A stretch of DNA of 64,000 bases. Source: Vermamoeba vermiformis. Lineage: Eukaryota; Tubulinea; Echinamoebida. Positions within the stretch are counted from its first letter, which is position 1, and every line of letters starts with the position of its first letter. Positions 23,963-37,360 of the stretch are shown one piece after another. The notes under the pieces were generated by a model. That model did no database searches, had not been told where the DNA came from, and saw only the letters and a program-made list of their open reading frames with translations. The translations under genes and the position numbers were made by a program. The stretch is from contig JBEWZL010000123.1 in the NCBI GenBank assembly GCA_045837725.1, forward strand, positions 372,001 to 436,000. The letters are read 5' to 3'.

Positions 23963-26900
23963 ATGAGCGAGCAAGTTAGACGATTACCACCAACTCCACC
24001 TGGTGTTGCACCACTCAAAGTTCCCAGCCACGACCCAAGCTCTGGTCCTGCCTCACCTAAATTAAGATCAACACAAAGTTTCAGTAGCCCAAGAGGAACT
24101 TTAAATTCACCAGGAGGCAAAAATCCTGAATTATCGAGGATAGCGACATTAGTTGGAACTTTTGCTGCGATGGAACAGCAAGCGAACAGTCAAGCACCGG
24201 GCTCACCGCACCCGAACCAACCACCAGTACCAACTAAAAAGGCACCTCCTATCCCAAGCAGACCCAAGTCAACCACCATCGATCATGGTGTTATAAACCC
24301 ACCATTGTCACCCAATTCAAATACGCCCAAAGTTGCTGCAAAGGGCCCACTGCCCAAGCGTCCTTCACATGCGCCGCCACCTCCTCCAAAGAGCGTTAAT
24401 GGAGCACCAGTAGCAACAGCAAATTCCAATAACGAAGATGAATCTTCAGCATCAGATTCAACAAATAGCGAGCGCAATGGAGGACCTAGCAGTGATGGAA
24501 ATATTGCAGGTAATTTATCACCACGAAGAAAAAATGCTCAATCTGAAGCCAACATCAAACGCCCTTTAGTTCGCAAGACTACGGGACCACCCCGAGTATT
24601 TCAAAGTCGTGTACAAAATGCACTTGCAGCATCAGAAAAAGCTGATAGACGAGCTTCAGACGATACTGTTAGTCCCCGATCAGCTGGCAGCAGTCCGACT
24701 ATTGATAGAAAATCAAGACGTATGAGCATCTCAGGGCTCACTTCTCCTAGGTAAATACCGAATATATTTTATATTGCCTATCAATCTATGTAATTATCGG
24801 GTTTTAATTTAATTTTTATCACTCAATACCCATGACGTTCGTCTGATTCACTCAAGGTGTTACTCTTTTTACCTTTTATCTTTCATTTCCCGCTAGATAT
24901 ACGCTATTATATCCCATAAATAATAATTTTGCTGATTTTCAGCTTTAGCATTCAATGCCCGAGCCGATTTAATTTTTTACGTACACTAGATTTCAAATTA
25001 TTGACGCTAACTCCATTTATTAATATATTATAGGGGACGAGGAAACAGCAATGAAGTAAGTATTATTTTCATACTATTCTCACTTACTATCAGTTTCGAA
25101 ACCGTTTCGACTTTCCGATCGATTAATACTCAACGGATACGCCCATTCCGAAAAAAGATCATATCTAACCTATATATCCCCGTATAATAGTCATCTATGT
25201 CATCTTCTACCGATGTTGCACCGCCTCCAAAGGCTTCTAGCGATATGCATTCAATCGATCTTGAAACGGGCACAAAGAAACGAAAATTATCAGTCTCATC
25301 GGCGTCTCTATCTCCCGAAGACGGTAAAGGCACGAAACGAAGTAGCAAAGCCTTCGTGAAGGTAACTAAATTTTAATCTATTTATCATCTGCCAAGCTAG
25401 AATTCTAGCGTTGATTTCCTACGCAATTCAAAACAAATTATTCCGCTTCGTTTATCGTGTACGAATGAAATATTCTCGTTTTAGTGGCCTCGTATTATTT
25501 TTAGAATTTTTTTAGGCTAATTTGCTTCGGTTTCAATTCTATTTCTGCAACGAGGCCTAATTTGTTCATTTTTTTGAATTAATTTGTGTATCCCCATATT
25601 CTTATGTATATATATTTCTTGCATATCTAGTCGTTCTCAAGGACATTCTCAAAAATACAACAAAAGGGCCTGTTTGCCAAAGTCAGCGAGAGCGTCAAGC
25701 GAACACACAGCAAAAACAAAGGCGACTCAGAAAAAGATAGAACAGATAAAGATAAGAGCTCTAATAATACAGATGACGTTAGCGCGCAAGAGGAGGAGTA
25801 AGTCTATTAATTTAGCTATTTTTTCTAGAATGAGACCAAAATTTTGGATCCGTTACAAAATGAAACAAATTCTTATTTTACCGAATTTGGGCGAAACTAA
25901 TAGTAATGGCATTGAGTAATATATTCCAATGTGCTCATTATTATAACAGAGTATTTGGGTCGGGCTATATTATTAACGACGATTTTAGGACTGAGACCTT
26001 CGAGGATCCGCTGTCACAAATGAGCGAAGAGGATTGGCTCACCCAAAAGCGTCCGAAGAGAGAGTGGCCGTCAGTGGTATGTGATAGTAGAATAGGGTTT
26101 CTAAACGCTTATACAATGGCGATAATTAATTGCAAAGATGATAGTTGACACGACCAGTCAAATTGGCTTTCTTATTTTATAATCAAATTACAGATAGTAT
26201 ACTAGTCGTATATGTGGTCGATATATCACACAGATCTTGATTACGGATTTGTTAATAATATTTTAAGGCAAATTGAATTTTTGTAACCGTTACTGAGCTG
26301 GATCATTCTCTAGGACCTGGCGTCAATTCCAAAAGATTATACTGGCATGGTAGACCCGCGGTGTACTTCACTCGGCTACTATATTGAATTTGGTCAAAAA
26401 GGCGCACCCACTGCACCTCATTTGGAAATTGAATACGGAGATCTGGACATATTTTTCTATCGGGATTTGATGTGCTCTGTTGGTACGTATATATTCTTAT
26501 ATAATAATTCAGTACAGCGGGATTATCAATATGAACAATTAAGATATTTTTAGACCCCAAACAGGTCAGATTTTTTGAATGGAACTTTCGTTACAACCGA
26601 TATTTAATACGCTTTAATTATAAAATAATTGCTAATGATATCTAAATATAGACCACGTCAATCTCGTCGGTGAGTCAGCCGAGGGCGAACCACCTGGTGC
26701 TGTAGTTATTTCAGTCGAAAAGGCAGAGAAGTCAAAGAAAGAAGACCGATTAAAATGTATAATAAGAACGAAGAGGGTAAGTCCGTTTGATACTTGCACA
26801 TATTACTATATTTAGACTCGACAAGAACGAAGTTGGATTTTTTAAAGAATTTTTTCGTCTAGATCTTGCGAATGCAGGTTTTGTCGTGATGCAATTTATT

Positions 26901-28595
26901 AATATACTGTTATAGGGCCACGAAAGAACAATTTTGGAGGTTCCCGAAGGCAAATCGGTCGTGAAGGCTTTGAACAACATTGCTGAACTGTCGACAGTCA
27001 AGTTAACTAAAGTCAGAAACCCTCAACTGCAAGAGCTGTTGGTCGATATGGAACGAAAGGAATTAATCATGTATGGAAATTACAAATTTGGCGTTCTGTA
27101 CTGGCGCGACGGCCTGACTGAGGACGAAATGTTCGCTCAGAGTACGTACCTTTCACGCACTAGATCTCACTCGAAAATTATCAAAACAAATAGGGATCAG
27201 TGTTATATAGTATAGGTTCCTAGTACTAATAATATGTGTTATAGCTGCGGGTAGTGCTGATTATGAAGAGTTTTTGGCCTGGCTCGGAGACCGTATCAAA
27301 CTGTTCGGCTGGGAGAAATACCGTGGTGGTCTTGACACCAAAAGTACGTTACAACTGCATCATAATAATACTATGCCATTATAATATACTAACAATACGA
27401 TTACAGATAAGAGTACTGGTGAGTACTCAGTGTACAAAGAAGTTTTGGGCAAAGAAATTATGTTCCACGTGTCAACTTTGTTGCCCTCTCAAGAACAAGA
27501 CGTTCAAAGAGTAAGTAATAATATAATAGTAATGTTGTTTATACGGCAATATTGTGAGGCTAAATCACGTCTAATTAATGCTTTGCAAGATCGAGATCGC
27601 AATTTTTGAAAAGTTATTACTATGGTGTACTAATATCTATTCAATAGGTCGAGCGAAAGCGTCACATTGGTAATGATGTCGTCGTTATTATTTTCAAAGA
27701 AGGAAAACAGCCGTTCGATCCGCTAATTTTGACAAACCAGTTTAACCGTATCCTTATTCGACTATGATATATTGAAACTAGAACACTAACGTATATTTAC
27801 TGCGTATTACTTTCCTTGACCTAATATTAACAGACATTTTTGCTATTGTTGAAAAGATCCCTGGTTCCTCACCGACTAAATACAAGTAAGTCATCGTAAA
27901 AAAGCAATTGTTTCGTTATTAAATATTTATCGCCATTACCAAAGTAATATCGTAAATTTACACTGTTGAATTAATCGTGATTGATTATATTAATTTGAAT
28001 TCAATTGTACATTGTTTACGACTTTAATTGGACTAAATTGAAAACCAGTAATTCACTCGCGTAAATTGTAGCAAAGTTTAATTTATCCCTTTTTTTGGTG
28101 AACTTTTTGAAGTTTTGGATCGGTACGGTTTTTGAATTGATTGCTAACGGAGTATTATTTGTGATTAGGCTGGTGATCGTGAACAAGGTCGGTACTGTGC
28201 CCTCGTTCCCTGAACTGCCGTTCCCGCCAGTGTTCGAGAAGACAGATGCGTTCCGTCAATTCTTTTTGACCAAGTTAATCAACGCTGAACGCGCGGCCAT
28301 GCAATCACCCGAGTTCAAGGGCAAAATGATGCGTACGCGCAAAGAAGAGCTGTCTAATATTGTGGCTAAGAGTCGCGAGATGAAAGATAAGAAAGAACAG
28401 CCGTCACTGGACACGATCCTTGGCGGCGTGAAGGATCTGATCACAAAGGCCGCGAAGAATGTAAATGACAAGATTGAGAAGCGGGACAGCAAGAAATTGT
28501 CTGGAGGCAACAGCGAGATTTCAATATCGACACCGCAATTCGTGCAGCATAAGCCCGTGGTATTTGATCCGACCACGAATCAGCTGACGCAGTAG
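23963..28595 (+). CDS. Rap/Ran-GAP domain protein
   Basis: Start MSEQVRRLPPTPP; exon 1 (23963-24751) is a Pro/Ser-rich disordered region with polyproline PPPPPK segments that could bind SH3 or EVH1 domains. Small exons follow, then basic, low-complexity exons (KGTKRSSKAFVK; KTHSK-type), a folded N-terminal lobe (MSEEDWLTQKRPKREW; TSLGYYIEFGQKG) and the GAP domain. Diagnostic RapGAP features are ADYEEFLAWLGDRIKLFGW, YRGGLDTK, and RKRHIGNDVVVIIFKEG, where the Asn of GND is the catalytic 'asparagine thumb' of Rap1GAP. The C-terminal exon (28166-28595) ends the domain with a helical tail. About 13 exons. It should switch Rap-type GTPases off, affecting adhesion and the cytoskeleton. The exon joins between 25000 and 27000 are less certain than the GAP part. 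Confidence 0.87.
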
Positions 28596-28785
28596 ATGTG
28601 GATGTTGGCTTGAAGTCAAACAACGAGTCAAAAAGACGTATTATATTATATAGAGCAATCTTGAACATAGTATTAATGTGGTTTATATTTATTTTACGCA
28701 GTTGTGTGCTATTAATAAAACTTTTTCTATCGTAAACAAATTTCCAGATTTCGAGTCTTATGTAATTATTCATGAACGAAGAACA

Positions 28786-30601
28786 ATGGATATAGCACAT
28801 AATCCACTTGCACCCGATGGTGACCATTTTAACCCTAACGAATCGACAATAGACAAGTCGCATATTTTGCGACAGATGATCTTACTTTTGGAATCAGCCA
28901 AGAATCATAATGAAGAAAAAAATGCCCAATTAACCGATGAACAATTAGAAGCTAACGAACAACAAGAGATTGAGGCTTGTTGCTTGCTCTGGGACGTCAG
29001 GTATTTTTTTAATTTTTTCAAAATCATTTCCACGCATAAAATGGCAATAAAAATAGGAAAATATTGTCCAATAATACACATTAAAATAATAGGCCATAAA
29101 ATCGATATTAAAAAAAGGCGGGAAATGAGCACATAAAATATCGCTGACCACATCTACTTTAAGTACGCAACAAGAGCTCGCAGAGCTTATGTATGATAAC
29201 CATATTATGCCCGTACTATCACAAATGCTGGCTATGCGTCATTCTAGCCGACTATTGGTGAGTTACAGATCTAGTTTAACTAAAGTGCTTAATGTAATTC
29301 TTATTTAGGAAGTTTCAACGGGCATTATAGGAAATATAGTAGCATTTGATAATATAGCACTCGATATTACTCAAAACAACGAAAATATTCATAAAATTTT
29401 GATTCACTTGTTGCTGACTTCTGAAGACACGCCTGTATTGACCGAAATATTCAGGTAACTCCTTTTAAACACCCATATAATAATATATATAATTATTATA
29501 ATGTAAATGATGAGGAGAAAGTAATATTAAAGGTTCTTAAATTGTTTTTTCCGAAAGGGTGGATCTGCAGTCTCATTAGGATTTTATTAATTTTATTTTC
29601 TATAATTAGAACGCTGTCAGTTTTGACATCAAAAGCTAGCACACGTGACGTCTGGCTCGACCGATTGGACGAAGAGCCGATTCTGAGTCACGTCCTGTTC
29701 GTACTTCCGCACACTCGTGACGAGACACTATGCGACAAGATCTTATTATTGGTGATTAATATGACCTGGTACAGCGATTCTATTACCGAGAAATTGAAGA
29801 CTTTGAATATTGTTGAAACTCTTGCTGCGGCCCTTGAACGCAAAGTGCAGTCTAGCAACGATCATTTTGTCAACCACTGGTAAGTTTAAATAACGCTAAT
29901 ACGCCATATTTAAATATTAGACACGTAATATAGTCACAGTAGTATTTTATATGAATATTGAATGATATTTAAGGGTGCACTAGATCTGCAAATTTTTGAT
30001 AAGTTTTATTAGATCGATTCGATTAATAGAGTTGTTTTTATTATAGCGCGTCTTATTTAGAGAATTTATTAAGAGTTATTGAGATATTATCAGCTAAAGC
30101 AACGTTTGACAAAGCGTTGGCAAGCGATGACCGGATCACATCTAATATTTCAAAGCTGATCAAGCTCTCAGACTCATTGAACACTATAACATCCTGCTGT
30201 ATATGCATCATTAATTTGGATGCTGATTACAACTCTATATATACTGCTAAGGATGATTTCCTCGTTAGCGCTCTGATCACGAATCTGAGTCGCGATGACA
30301 CAACGAGTGACTTTGTATCGAATGTATGGAGCTTATTTCAGCTCATATTGACTGTTATTCAATTACACGGCCTAAAACAATACGAAAAGACGTTGAATAT
30401 GTTTGCACAAAATACGCAAAGGTTGATCCAAAGCCTTAAAGACATCGAAATTGACGAACAATTGCACGATACAGTAAGCAGTTAGATAAATTATATTAGT
30501 ATAGTACTAATGTATTATAATAGATTAAGCTCATGGTTAAGCTATTCAAAGAAACAGGAAATAATCAAGCGGCAGATGAGATCTCCAAGCTGCTGCAATA
30601 A
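28786..30601 (+). CDS. SAAL1-like armadillo-type protein
   Basis: Start MDIAHNPLAPDGDHFNP; six or seven exons joined in phase. The segment with CCLLWDVS followed by ELAELMYDNHIMPVLSQML and TGIIGNIVAFDNIALDIT matches the start of the helical repeat region of the SAAL1 (serum amyloid A-like 1) family. The rest is all-helical (RTLSVLTSKASTRDVWL; DETLCDKILLLVINMTW) and ends at LLQ before the stop at 30601. The family is conserved from protists to animals, with an ill-defined role in cell proliferation. Assignment rests on motif memory and overall helical pattern. Confidence 0.75.
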
Positions 30602-31320
30602 ACGAACAATAAAATGATGTACTTTATATCTTAGAATATCTACATGAATGTTTTAACTAATATACACGTATTTGAATCGATTTAGGTAGTCTTCTTGTCA
30701 TTTGTCTGCAAAGAGACGCGGATGTGGCGTTGTTGGTTGTTAACGAGCTCTCTTTTTTACTAGGAACTCAGTGCATAGCACGCGATTGACCGCGCTGATT
30801 TGTTGACGAAGTGCTCGTTCTTTAGCCAGCCCGCGCACGACAATCTGCGAATGGGATTAGCTCGCTGCAGAAAGATGTCGCACTAATTAAATTGCTGCTT
30901 TTCAACACTTACTAATTCAATTCGATTGTTCTTCATTCCATCTTCATGGGCGATAGTATTACTTGGTCGTATAAAGAATCCTATTCGATGATAGTGTTAC
31001 ATCCGGTCAAGAAGTGCTTTGATATTTACCTTCCTTACAGTTATCGCTCTTATCCATCACGCGTGTTCGCGATCGTCCGGAAATTAATTTGAATGAAAAG
31101 TCGGTTTTTGCAGTAATTACAGTGCATTGAAAATTTTAGGCTGCAATGGTTAGAAGAATAGGATTGCTAGCTAAGTTAGATAGATTGAATGCGGGACCAT
31201 ACGAAGATGGCAATTTAGGTTATCTTAACTGCAATTTGAAATTCTTTTTTAGGAAAACGATGTGACCGAAAACGGACTATTTAGTCGCCCGATTTTGCAA
31301 ATTCTTGTGAATCCCGCAAT
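30602..31320. other. Intergenic region
   Basis: 719 nt between SAAL1 and the F-box gene. Mixed composition, somewhat GC-richer near 30700-30870. I looked for a gene on both strands and for tRNA boxes and found neither; it may contain a long 5' UTR. Confidence 0.4.
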
Positions 31321-32887
31321 ATGAGCGCATCAAATAAGCGTCATAAGGCGTTTCACCACTCGAACGATTGGTTCTTGGGTAGCTTGACAAATGATCTGAT
31401 CTACCTCATTTTGAGGCATCTTGATCTGCCATCAGTTCAAAGGTAAGGGTTTATTTTTTAGAAAAATTATTAATTAATCATAATTAGTAGTTTAGTTGCA
31501 ATGAAATAGCTGTTCCTAGTTTTTTTGTGTTTCAAACGTCAATACAAAATCCTTCTTTCTTTGTTAATAAATATAGCACTAGTATGATTCTTTGTTAATT
31601 TATAAGTAAAATTAATTGACGAATATCTTGCGTCATTCTAAAATTTGTTCAGTTATTTAATTGACGCAATAATTGGATCACAGAATGTGCTTCGTATGCA
31701 AGAGCTGGAATTGGAATGCTTGGAAGTATGTGACCAATTTCGATTCAAGACTGGAACCTTCGGAAGAACAGTGGCGTGTTGGTTGGACGAGTCGATTGCC
31801 ATACAATGTTGCAAGCTCGCTGTTAGCGCGCTTAGATGCCGCTCGAGTCAAAACTTTGTATTTCGCGGTCAAGGACGATGACGTCATCACAGAGTACGAG
31901 ACAATACGAAGTTGACTGTAGCTGACGTCTTGGTTTTAGACTGCCAACAGCGATGATGCAATTGACACGTGTCGTCGGATTAACAATCCTCAACGACTTG
32001 AACGACGATTTGTTTGACGATGTCTGTACGACCTTTACTCGATTGACATCAATGCACGTGGAAGCAACAGAGAAGTTTGGTAGCTATCAATTAAGACACT
32101 TAACAACACTGCAATCCCTTTGGATATCGCCGGCACAAAGTGACTTGGAATGGGTATCTTGTTTCCATGCACTGAAGGCGATCAGCGTGCGCAGTTGGCC
32201 GTATAAGAACTTTAGCTCTTTGGCCCAGTTACCGAATTTAGTTTCGTTCAGTGTCGAAAATTCGATGTATGACGAACACTTGACTCAGCTTGCAACCTTG
32301 ACGCAGATTCAAGAACTGAACCTTACATCCTGCACGTATCATTCAAGTCTGACAGTGCTTACCAATCTCACTGCCCTGGGTGTCAATGACATGAAAGCTG
32401 CCGGCACTCTACCGGCACGAGTGACGTCACTTTTTGTTCGCTATCTTTCAGGCTACACTGACCTGCAACAACTGTGCGCTCTATACTGTCGTAAGTGGCT
32501 GAAATTTCACGTTGTCACGCACTGATCAGCAACGTAGAATCTGAGATCGAGGACAGCGAGCTAATACATCTGGCATCGCTACCAAATCTTCGAAGTTTGA
32601 CGTTGCCAGCACCGAGTTTACAAGGCATTTCACTGCTGACGAATGTAACGTGTCTCGGATTGAACGAAGCTGATTGGCTAAGTGACCCGAATACCCTGCA
32701 AGAATTCAGTGCTCTCACCAACCTGCAAGTGCTAGAGTTCGATGGCGGGCCACGAATTACTTCCGATCAAATCGCCAGAGTATTTCCGTTGAAACACGTT
32801 GTCATTCGTTATCGACCTTTGTCAATCAATAAATGCATTTTGAGATCGCGCAGGAACTATTTCCAATCGTTACCGAAATTTATTTAA
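31321..32887 (+). CDS. F-box protein with leucine-rich-type repeats
   Basis: Start MSASNKRHKAFHHSNDWF; the first two exons together form an F-box (LTNDLIYLILRHLDLPSVQR then MCFVCKSWNWN), the Skp1-binding module of SCF ubiquitin ligases. Exons 2-4 encode repeated leucine-rich segments: TRVVGLTILNDLNDDLF, LTTLQSLWISPAQSD, LPNLVSFSVENS, LTQIQELNLTSC, LTNLTALGVND, LPNLRSLTLPAP, LTNLQVLEFDGG. This is the typical substrate-binding LRR of FBXL-type proteins. The intron at about 32490-32537 is best spliced with the acceptor ending at CGTAG, which keeps frame. It converges with the myosin gene (166 nt apart). Substrate unknown. Confidence 0.82.
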
Positions 32888-33053
32888 CGTGATCTTTTTC
32901 CGTACAGCCATCACCAAACTAACTTTTGTCCCCAGGGTAGTACAATATTTGTCTACTTGGAATTTGGTTTATTCAAATACAATTGCGCCGACAGAGGCTA
33001 TAAATAATAATGTAACAAAATTTTCAGACCCGATTGCGGATCCGATTCTTCGC

Positions 33054-36000
33054 TTATTGAATGAGACAACGACCCTTGAATTTGCCTTGATTAGCTTTCG
33101 CCTTTCGTTCGCTCTCTTTGAAGTCTTTGACTTTGTTCTTGTAGCCCTCTGGATCCACTTTCTGTTCCAACATCTCTTCGATCGTGAAAATGACTTCAGG
33201 AGACTTGACGAAGATCTTCGTGCTGCCCCAGCCAAACTCATCGGCTGATACGTCCTTCATCTGCAACGAGAATACGTTAATGACTATCTCTACTTTCAGT
33301 AAAATATAAAATATGATCTCAAAAAATGCGCCAATTGATAATATAGAGCTAAAAATAGTGCTTGTTCAATGGGTTATTAATGGATTTTCATGAAAAGCGG
33401 CCGAATTGACCGTTTGGCGCAAGTCCAGCGTAAATTTTTCACGGGCTTTGATTTAGATATGTGTTTGAGTTGGTTCGTACCTTGCCGATCAAATAATTGA
33501 CAATCGTGCGTGCCGCGTCTTGTCCCTCACCAGCAGGTGGTTGTTCCAACAGCGGACTGAAGCGACGGACCCACTTGCTGTACGGTGTGCGGTACGAGTA
33601 TCCAGCCTTCTTGACACGCACGTTCTCGAGCAGACCGAGGTACTAAGCGAGATTAGACCACGTGCTGGTGATTGCCAAATTAGGAAATGTTACCTTGACT
33701 TGATGTTCGACACGGGCCATGACAAAGTCCAACGGTTGTTTTTTGTCGTTGGGCTTGATGCACCGAATGTAGTGAGGCTGAAAATAGCACGTAAGAATGG
33801 ATTTCCTTATAAGGAAATGCCAATTAAGACTTACAACGCAAGCGCTCAATTTTGACATCAACATGTTGGCTGACTGACGGATCTTCATGCCTGAAGTGGT
33901 CGGTGCTTTCTTTTCTAAGGAAAGAAATGTAAGTCAATAAGATGACGCAAAGTAATGTTTTCCCGGTGGATCCGTACCGTCAGAAACGTCTTCAGGGAAG
34001 AGTGTCAAATAGAACGAGTTGTCCGAGGTCTGCATGCACATGACGAGCGAGGTGTACAAGTTGTCGTAGTTCTTGAAACAGAATTCTTCCACGGTGTACG
34101 TCACTTCACCTGCATAGTGCTTTGAAACAAAATATTATTATTAAATACTACTATTAGCATTATATAGTTCAAATTGACTTACCTTGACTGTGAACGAGGT
34201 CGGATGTGCTCCGATCAAGTGTTCGTTGTGCGGGTGCGTCTTCATCACTTTTTCCATGAATTTTCCGTCGCACGTGGCCGAGTCGAGTGCGTGGACAGTC
34301 TTGCACGTGTCGTCCAACAATCGGAAAATTCCGGGCGGGTTGTTGCCTTCGATCAGATCCACGACGACTTTGTTGTCAAAGTACTTGATGTCTTTCCACT
34401 AAATAGATACATATACATTAGTCCTATATACTACACCTATGATATATATCACAACGTACGGGTAAGTTCTCGTCGTGGTATTCTTTTTGTTCTTGTCTGA
34501 GCGTCAGATCGATGAAGACCTGTTGCAATCGTTCGTTGACGTAGTTGATGCAGAACTGTTCAAAGCCGTTTGCTTCAAAAATTTCAAAGCCGTAAATGTC
34601 GAGCACACCAATGCTCTTGCCGCCTGTACGAATGTTGCCGAGACCATTGCCGCCAACAGTGAATCCACCATTGCCGCCACCAGAATTACCCCTAAAATCA
34701 TAAAAATTAATCTAGGCCCACGCAATATATTTAAATACAATATTATGAATAAAATAGTATAAATGTTTGGTTTTTGGAATTAACACTTACATTTGGCCTT
34801 TAGGACCCTTAGGAATTGGCGGGCTGTTGCTGTAATTGTTGTTGGCACCAGGCATGGGTGGGGGCATCTTAGGACCGCCCATACCAGGGCCTTTGGGACC
34901 GGGACCCTTTGGACCAGGGCCTTTAGGACCGGGGCCTTTGGCTACAAAAGGTCGGTCAGATCGGGATAAAAAAAGCAATTTAAGCGTATAAATGGGCATA
35001 TTAAGACGTTATTAATTATAATTGTATTTACCTCTGCCCATAGGCATCTTTGGAGGACCTCCACCACCGTTCGGACTCGGCATCTGACGCGGGCTGGTTG
35101 GAGGACTGCTGACTGGACTAGCATAGCTGCTCAATGATACAGGAGTACCTATTGATTAATTTCGTCACTATACCGCTCATTAAACATAAATTTGATGGTC
35201 TGCCGGTGCCAGTACGCGATGAGACCCAAAATTTGACAGTCAAAAATCAACGAGTAAATTTGACGGTCAAATCTCAAGCATCTCTTTCAGCGCTTGTAAG
35301 GCTTGGTTGATGACAGTAATTATGTTAGAGGGTTATATTTACCTCGAGAGCCAAGGGCAACGTTGATTCTGTGCACGAGCCAGTCGAAAATTCTTTCGTA
35401 CAACGACTTGGCCAAGGCATCACGAATACCGCTAGCTTGATCAGGATTTTGAGGCACTGAATATACTGAAGCACGGGCACTACCGGTCTGAATAGCACGG
35501 TGCACTAAAGCTTCAGCGAGGGTTGAAGGATCCAAGCCTAACAAATAGGCTGCGAAATCGAGAGTGTCTTTGTTTGAGACTCTAGCAGGAGCATCTCCTT
35601 CAAAACGGATGTTTCCAACGTGCAAAATAGCGGCCAATAATTTCCAGCAGTTTTGCTAAAAAAGGAAAAATTTCAGTTTGTTTCTGGATCGAGATCTGAA
35701 ATATTAGTTGCTTACTTGATCGGTCGCTGATACGTCGATAACAGTCATGGCTTTGCAAACATCCTCGAAGCCCTTAGCGTCGTCAACGCCATCGACAGAG
35801 GTGCACTTGCTTTGAGATAAATAGAAAAATGATTCCGGACCACCAGTGAGGCCTAATTCTTGCTTCAATTGTGGAGGAGCTCCCTTGACAAGTTCGTAGA
35901 AGATATGGAAGTTACGTTCGCCTTTAGCTATAGTACAAATTCAAATTAATACTCCGATTTTCTTGATCCCAACCCAAAAATCTTGCAATTTTTTTAAAAT

Positions 36001-36979
36001 AACTGCGCGAGGTAAATTATTTATCATCGGTATTATATCCCAAATTTCATCATTATTGCAGAGTGTTTAAACGGATCTTTAAAGGATCCTTACCTTGGAA
36101 AGCGACTCTGGTCTTCTCCAACAAGAAATTGGTGATTTGTCCGCCGCAAGGCTCGCCTTTCTCGTTGAATAAAATTTCCAAGTATTTGCCGAATCGAGAG
36201 CTGTTGTCATTACGCACTGTCTTGGCATTACCGAAAGATTCTAACAACGGATTTGTGCTCAGAATGACGTCCTTGACGCGAGCAGTGTCACCAGTGCTAC
36301 CACTGACTGCTGAGATATAGTTCAAAATCAATTTTGCGGATTCAGTTTTGCCGGCACCAGATTCACCACTTTCAAATTGAAAAATTAAAATCTTTTTTCT
36401 TATATGAATTAATATATCCTAATTACCTAATAATTACGGCTTGACTAGATCCATCGCTGACCATCGTTCTGTAGGCTTGTTCGGCCAATTGATAAATGTG
36501 AGGAGGAGAATCGTAGATGTTGCTGTTCATGTACATCTTAATGTGATCTTCAGTGTAGATTGGCAAGCGAGTATAAGGGTTGACCTATAAAATATCCAGT
36601 ATTAACGCGGAGTCACGAGCAACAATATCTTGATCTACACGGTAACGGACAAAATCTTAATCGATTCAATTTCGATGATTTCAAACGCGTTTCGATCAAA
36701 AAAAGATACTCGGTACTGAAACAAACTCTAATTTGATAAAAATCTAATTTTTAATTTATCAACGAAAAGATTTTTTTCCATTAAATCAGATCTGCTTTCT
36801 TTCATCTTAAACCGCTAGATGATCATACATACCGCAATAAGTACATCACCGATATTAGTGTAGATGAGATTTTTGCCATATCTCGCTCCAATTTGTTTGG
36901 TGATCTCGCCGTTACTCGGATTGGAGACCATGGCAAGGTCGTCCACACCTTCTTTCATAAACCGCAAGAATACAGACAT
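33054..36979 (-). CDS. myoK: Class I myosin, tail-less, with Gly/Pro/Lys-rich motor insert and CAAX end (myosin IK type)
   Basis: Start [18 protein letters not shown]; about 14 exons. Complete motor: P-loop [17 protein letters not shown], switch [14 protein letters not shown], switch [11 protein letters not shown], and actin-binding [19 protein letters not shown]. Between MotorRIN and switch II (exons about 34560-35150) is an insert of roughly 110 residues rich in Pro and Gly with [13 protein letters not shown] repeats and polyproline. After the converter ([11 protein letters not shown]) there is no IQ motif or tail; the protein ends with a short basic helix and KGRCLIQ, a CAAX prenylation signal. 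This architecture is that of Dictyostelium MyoK, a phagocytosis and cortical-tension myosin anchored by prenylation, whose Pro-rich loop recruits Abp1. The insert here uses Lys where Dictyostelium uses mostly Arg. Frame intact. Confidence 0.9.
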
Positions 36980-37360
36980 ATTGAAATTGTGGTGCTTTCT
37001 TGGTTAAATTATTGGAGATTGCGATTTTGATTTTGTCAACTGCGACGACAAAAAATCTTGGTGAGATCTCATCGCACGGAATCGATTTTCATCATTACTA
37101 CCGGAATCCTAAACAGAGGACTACAGTAAATTCAATTTACAAATTACATTTCCTAAACAGACACATGTTTTACAGGTGGGCGCGGTACGAAATCTGCCTT
37201 CGGAGACCACATGTGGTGCTGCGTTATCTGGTGCAGATTTAGCAAAAAATGCGCGGAGCACCAGGCAATAATTTCCGGGAAAAGCATTTCCTAGAATTTC
37301 TCGATCGACAGAACATAAAAATGGAGCGAGATCTGTCCTTCTCGTCGTCTGTTTTTCAAT
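36980..37360. promoter_or_regulatory. Divergent intergenic promoter region
   Basis: 381 nt between myosin (minus) and the F-box/XPA-like gene (plus). Nothing specific recognised. Confidence 0.35.

Noticed and set aside
34787-35124. Collagen-like gene from the GPKGPG repeats
   Set aside because: The repeats splice in frame between motor segments of the myosin and are its Pro/Gly-rich insert.
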